Shown here piece by piece: positions 6,427 to 8,937 of a stretch of DNA of 8,937 nt. The stretch comes from an uncultured Pseudomonadales bacterium. Its GTDB lineage: Bacteria > Pseudomonadota > Gammaproteobacteria > Pseudomonadales > Porticoccaceae. The position numbers and the translations under genes were made by a program. Location: contig CAJQJT010000151.1 in NCBI GenBank assembly GCA_905478725.1, forward strand, positions 1 through 8,937. The letters are read 5' to 3'. The stretch's first letter is position 1. Every line of letters starts with the position of its first letter. The notes below the pieces were generated by a model that did not search any database, had not been told where the DNA came from, and was given only the letters and a program-made list of their open reading frames with translations.

Positions 6427-6471
6427 TGGTGGGCAGTTGGCCAGGCAGAATGTCCGCCATCCAGACCACCA
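6427..6471 (+). other. Possible branched RNA structure in the gcvH 3' region
   Basis: TGGTG (6427-6431) can pair with CACCA (6467-6471). Inside, GGC/GCC (6432-6434 with 6440-6442) and GGCAGA/TCCGCC (6444-6449 with 6453-6458, one mismatch) can form two small hairpins, giving a three-way junction directly before the gcvH terminator. The stems are short and were found by eye, so this is only a candidate. Confidence 0.3.
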
Positions 6472-6472
6472 C

Positions 6473-6507
6473 AAAAAACCCCGGCTTTAAATGGTCGGGG
6501 TTTTTTT
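6473..6507. terminator. Bidirectional intrinsic terminator between gcvH and the HAD gene
   Basis: AAAAAACCCCG (6473-6483) pairs perfectly with CGGGGTTTTTT (6496-6506) around a 12-base loop, and T continues to 6507. The A-run on one side and T-run on the other give a U-tract in both directions. It can therefore end gcvH (60 bases upstream) and also the leftward HAD-IB gene, whose stop is at 6554. Confidence 0.92.
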
Positions 6508-6553
6508 GTGCCTTATTGGAATGTTTTACTCGGAGCTATTACTCGAGGGATTT

Positions 6554-7210
6554 TTAATCCCGCAGCGAGATAATCTGCCAGTTTTTTTCTTCAGCTACTA
6601 TTTGCAACGCTGGGCAGGGATCTACAGCCACCGCATGGTCAACTTCCAGCAGCAGTGGTAGGTCATTGATCGAGTCACTGTAAAACCAACTATCTTCAAG
6701 TGTCTCGTTCTGTTCTTTAAGCCAGGCATTAAGTCGCACCACCTTGCCCTCTTGATAGGTTGGAACCCCATCGATTTTACCATTGTAGCGACCGTCGACG
6801 ATTTGCGGGTCGGTGGCTAACAGCTCGTTTACGCCGAGGCTGTGGCAGATTGGCTCGACAATAAAGCGATTGGTGGCGGTGATTATCAGCAGTCGGTCGC
6901 CGACGTCGCGGTGCTGTTGCAGCAGAGCCTGAGCTTTCGCCAGTTGCATGGGTGCAATGACCTGCTGCATAAAACGTTTATGCAGTTCTGCCAGTTCTGT
7001 CATGGACATTTCAGTCAAAGGCTGCAAAGAAAATTCAAGATAGGCAAAAATATCCAAACTACCGGCGACGTAATCAGCGTAGAATTGATCATTCGCTTTC
7101 TTGAACTGCTGGGCATCAACAAGTTGCTCAGAGACTAAAAATTCGCCCCAGCTGTGATCACTGTCACCAGAGATCAATGTGTTGTCGAGGTCGAAAATAG
7201 CCAGTGCCAT
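6554..7210 (-). CDS. HAD-superfamily IB phosphatase (SerB-like)
   Basis: This 218-residue soluble phosphatase of HAD subfamily IB probably hydrolyses a small phosphate ester. All four HAD motifs are intact: motif I FDLDNT (6-11) with nucleophile Asp7 and acid/base Asp9, motif II ITATN (110-114) with Thr111, motif III Lys156 in YQEGKVVRL, and motif IV YSDSINDLPLL (177-187) with Asp179 and Asp183. The helical cap lies at about 15-85, as in phosphoserine phosphatase. Relatives are annotated as SerB-like, as TIGR01490-type hydrolases, or as histidinol-phosphatases in pseudomonads; the substrate cannot be decided here. The ATG has no good ribosome-binding site (GGA is about 12 bases away), but the protein begins exactly at motif I as usual. 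It is divergent from rppH and ends at the shared terminator. Confidence 0.9.
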   Translation of the reverse strand: MALAIFDLDNTLISGDSDHSWGEFLVSEQLVDAQQFKKANDQFYADYVAGSLDIFAYLEFSLQPLTEMSMTELAELHKRFMQQVIAPMQLAKAQALLQQHRDVGDRLLIITATNRFIVEPICHSLGVNELLATDPQIVDGRYNGKIDGVPTYQEGKVVRLNAWLKEQNETLEDSWFYSDSINDLPLLLEVDHAVAVDPCPALQIVAEEKNWQIISLRD

Positions 7211-7241
7211 AACTTAGAGTCCAATTGGGTTTTAGCCCGAG

Positions 7242-7270
7242 AGGATAACCATAGCGCATGGTTGTCTCAA
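7242..7270 (-). promoter_or_regulatory. Candidate promoter with internal palindrome for the HAD phosphatase gene
   Basis: Reading leftward, TTGAGA (7265-7270) and TATCCT (7242-7247) are 17 bases apart, the ideal spacing. The spacer is almost entirely a 17-base inverted repeat, AACCATAGCGCATGGTT (7247-7263), with perfect 6-base arms and a 5-base centre. Its position between -35 and -10 is that of an operator. Transcription would start near 7235, about 25 bases before the ATG. Confidence 0.5.
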
Positions 7271-7277
7271 GAGAAAA

Positions 7278-7306
7278 TTGCCGATACCGGCAGACTATGG
7301 AACAAT
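7278..7306 (+). promoter_or_regulatory. Candidate rppH promoter with inverted repeat
   Basis: TTGCCG (7278-7283) and AACAAT (7301-7306) are separated by 17 bases; each matches 4 of 6 consensus bases. The inverted repeat TGCCG-ATAC-CGGCA (7279-7292) overlaps the -35 and the spacer. Transcription would start near 7313, about 33 bases before the TTG start. The promoter lies back-to-back with that of the HAD gene. Confidence 0.35.
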
Positions 7307-7330
7307 GCTTCGGCGTTTTTGCTTGCATAA

Positions 7331-7335
7331 AAGGG
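7331..7335 (+). promoter_or_regulatory. Ribosome-binding site fixing the rppH TTG start
   Basis: AAGGG lies 10 bases before the TTG at 7346. Together with the family N-terminus (xxDxDGYRxNV) it supports TTG as the start codon. Another TTG at 7341 is in a different frame. Confidence 0.6.
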
Positions 7336-7345
7336 TGTAATTGAA

Positions 7346-7846
7346 TTGGTTGATAAGGATGGTTATCGCTCCAACGTCGCTATTGTTATAGGTGATGGCA
7401 ATGGTCGTCTATTCTGGGCAAAACGGGTGGGCCAGCAGGCTTGGCAGTTTCCTCAGGGCGGAATAGATCACGGCGAGTCTGTGGAGGATGCGCTCTATCG
7501 CGAACTCTATGAAGAGGTCGGCCTCAAGTCTGATGATGTCAAAATCCTCCAGCGTTCCAAGCGCTGGTTGCGTTACAACATTCCCGAGCAGATGCAGCGC
7601 AAACACTCCAAGCCTCTGTGTATCGGCCAAAAACAACGCTGGTTTTATCTGCAGATGACCTGTGATCCTGCAAGTATTCGGTTTGATACCAGCGGCACGC
7701 CCGAATTCGATGATTGGCAATGGGTTAACTACTGGTATCCAGTCAATTCAGTTATCTCCTTTAAGCGCACTATTTACCGCAATGCATTGCAGGAATTCTC
7801 CTCCGGCAATGCCCGCTTGCAGCATTCATTCTCTAAGGACCTCTAG
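7346..7846 (+). CDS. rppH: RNA pyrophosphohydrolase RppH (Nudix)
   Basis: RppH removes phosphates from the 5' end of mRNA, leaving a monophosphate that triggers RNase E decay. The 166 residues start from TTG, giving MVDKDGYRSNVAIV, the same register as E. coli RppH (176 residues). The Nudix box fits GX5EX7REUXEEXGU exactly at 38-60: Gly38, Glu44, Arg52, Glu53, Glu56, Glu57, Gly59. It is preceded by WQFPQGGI. Later family marks are WLRYNIPEQM, GQKQRWFYLQM, FDDWQWVNYWYPV and the end region FKRTIYRNAL. No other in-frame start fits the family's N-terminus. ptsP starts 2 bases after the stop and its ribosome-binding site lies inside rppH, so the two are an operon, as in E. coli. It is divergent from the HAD phosphatase gene with back-to-back promoters. 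Confidence 0.96.
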   Translation: MVDKDGYRSNVAIVIGDGNGRLFWAKRVGQQAWQFPQGGIDHGESVEDALYRELYEEVGLKSDDVKILQRSKRWLRYNIPEQMQRKHSKPLCIGQKQRWFYLQMTCDPASIRFDTSGTPEFDDWQWVNYWYPVNSVISFKRTIYRNALQEFSSGNARLQHSFSKDL

Positions 7847-7848
7847 CT

Positions 7849-8937
7849 ATGTTGGCGTCGCTGCGCAATATAGTGCAGGAAGTGAACAGTGCCCGCAGTC
7901 TTGGCGAGGTGCTGACAATTATCGTCAAAGAAGTGCGCTCGGCCATGCAGGCTGGAGTCTGTTCGGTCTACCTATTCGACGAGTCCGATCAGCGCTACGT
8001 GCTTATGGCCACCGAAGGTCTGCGCCAAGAGTCCATTGGCAATGTCCGTTTAGCCATGCGCGAGGGTCTGGTGGGTCTGGTTGCCGCTCGAGAAGAACCG
8101 CTTAATTTAAAAGATGCCGACAAGCACCCGAACTTTGCCTATTTCGAAGAGACTGGCGAGAGCCCTTTTCACTCCTTTTTGGGTGTGCCAATAATTCATC
8201 ACCGCAAGGTCCTCGGTATCCTAGTGCTGCAGCAGGAAACTCAGAGACGTTTTGAGAGTGAAGAAGAAGCCTTCGTGGTCACTGTCTGCGCCCAGCTATC
8301 TGGCGCTATTGCCCATGCAGAAGCCACAGGTGCACTGCGTCAATTGGCTTCAGCTGGGGGTGAGAGACTTCGCGAAGCGTTATTTCGCGGTATTCCCAGT
8401 TCACCTGGTGTAGGTATTGGCCGGGTTGTATTGGTTGCCCCGACTGCAGATCTCAAATCTGTTCCCGAGCGCTTTGCCGCAGACATTCCTGCCGAGATTG
8501 GAATCTTCCGCACCGCACTGGAGTCCGCCAAAGACGATATGCGTAATCTCAGCAAGGGGCTCGAGGGCAAGCTGAGCTCGGAAGAGATCGCGCTATTTGA
8601 TGTTTATAGTCGCATGCTTGATGACCATTCCCTGGGTGGCGAAGTGATCGCGGCGATTGTTGACGGTCAGGCTGCGCAGAGCGCCTGGAGTTCGGTGATC
8701 CTTAAGCATGTGCGCACTTTCCGCAAAATGGACGATCCCTATCTTCGAGAGCGCGCCGCCGACGTCAATGATTTAGGTCGTCGTGTGCTGGGTTACCTGC
8801 AGCGCAATCAACAAAACACCCAGCCCCTGCCGAGACGTATTATTTTGGTTGGCGAAGATCTGTCGGCCTCGGCTCTGGCGGATATTCCCATAGACCGCTT
8901 GGTGGGCATTGTCTCGGTTAAAGGGTCTAGCAACTCC
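7849..8937 (+). CDS. ptsP: PTS-Ntr enzyme I (PEP-protein phosphotransferase PtsP), N-terminal part
   Basis: This is the first 363 residues of enzyme I-Ntr, which takes phosphate from phosphoenolpyruvate and passes it to NPr (PtsO) and then EIIA-Ntr (PtsN), a cytoplasmic regulatory chain linked to nitrogen and potassium status. Residues about 17-155 are a GAF sensor domain (AMQAGVCSVYLFDE, EGLVGLVAA, FLGVPIIHHRKVLGILVLQ), the feature that separates PtsP from sugar enzyme I. From 181 the enzyme I N-terminal domain begins (GIPSSPGVGIGRVV), with DDPYLRERAADVNDLGRRVL (295-314). The last residues, GIVSVKGSSNS, are those just before the phosphorylated histidine, which should be the next codon outside the window. 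AAGGA (7835-7839) is 9 bases before the ATG. No stop occurs before the edge; about half of the usual roughly 750 residues are missing. Confidence 0.97.
   Translation, partial: MLASLRNIVQEVNSARSLGEVLTIIVKEVRSAMQAGVCSVYLFDESDQRYVLMATEGLRQESIGNVRLAMREGLVGLVAAREEPLNLKDADKHPNFAYFEETGESPFHSFLGVPIIHHRKVLGILVLQQETQRRFESEEEAFVVTVCAQLSGAIAHAEATGALRQLASAGGERLREALFRGIPSSPGVGIGRVVLVAPTADLKSVPERFAADIPAEIGIFRTALESAKDDMRNLSKGLEGKLSSEEIALFDVYSRMLDDHSLGGEVIAAIVDGQAAQSAWSSVILKHVRTFRKMDDPYLRERAADVNDLGRRVLGYLQRNQQNTQPLPRRIILVGEDLSASALADIPIDRLVGIVSVKGSSNS

Noticed and set aside
7662..8105. Frame of 147 codons overlapping the end of rppH and the start of ptsP
   Set aside because: Both overlapped genes are well supported; the translation is low-complexity out-of-frame sequence rich in Arg, Ser and Pro.
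1..8937. A hidden defence, mobile or biosynthetic system
   Set aside because: Nearly every gene belongs to a conserved core family, and no transposase, integrase, nuclease, toxin-antitoxin pair or CRISPR repeat was seen on either strand.

Overview
This is an ordinary stretch of chromosome from a gamma-proteobacterium, most likely a marine or aquatic relative of the Pseudomonadales/Cellvibrionales group. The placement is an inference. It rests on recalled resemblance of the proteins to Pseudomonas and E. coli relatives (D-2-hydroxyglutarate dehydrogenase, SrkA, ArfB, GcvH, RppH, PtsP), on the order rppH-ptsP, which is common in gamma-proteobacteria, and on middling GC content. I see no transposase, integrase, phage gene, CRISPR array, rRNA or tRNA, and no candidate for a new multi-gene defence or biosynthetic system.

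Layout: (1) Positions 1-105 on the minus strand hold the start of a cold-shock protein that runs off the left edge. A 535-base non-coding stretch follows, holding its leader and the divergent promoter region. (2) Positions 641-4892 are six plus-strand genes: a D-2-hydroxyglutarate dehydrogenase-like flavoprotein, a small membrane protein, a fumarylacetoacetate-hydrolase-fold enzyme, a DUF1653 protein, the ribosome-rescue factor arfB and the stress-response kinase srkA. The middle three (2547-3854) are packed with 1- and 2-base gaps and probably translationally coupled. (3) A DUF481 outer-membrane protein (4916-5806, minus) converges on srkA and is divergent from gcvH (6026-6412, plus). (4) gcvH ends in a strong terminator that looks bidirectional and also serves the HAD-IB phosphatase gene (6554-7210, minus). 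(5) The phosphatase gene is divergent from rppH (7346-7846, TTG start), which is followed by ptsP (7849 to beyond the right edge).

Most genes concern housekeeping and stress: clearance of small 2-hydroxy- and 2-oxo-acids, ribosome rescue, protein phosphorylation under stress, one-carbon metabolism, mRNA 5'-end decapping and the nitrogen-related phosphotransferase system. The most unusual signals are in the intergenic DNA. They are an array of AAGAC/GTCTT half-sites before gcvH, a 17-bp inverted repeat exactly in the spacer of the phosphatase promoter, a second inverted repeat in the rppH promoter, and a potentially branched RNA structure after gcvH.
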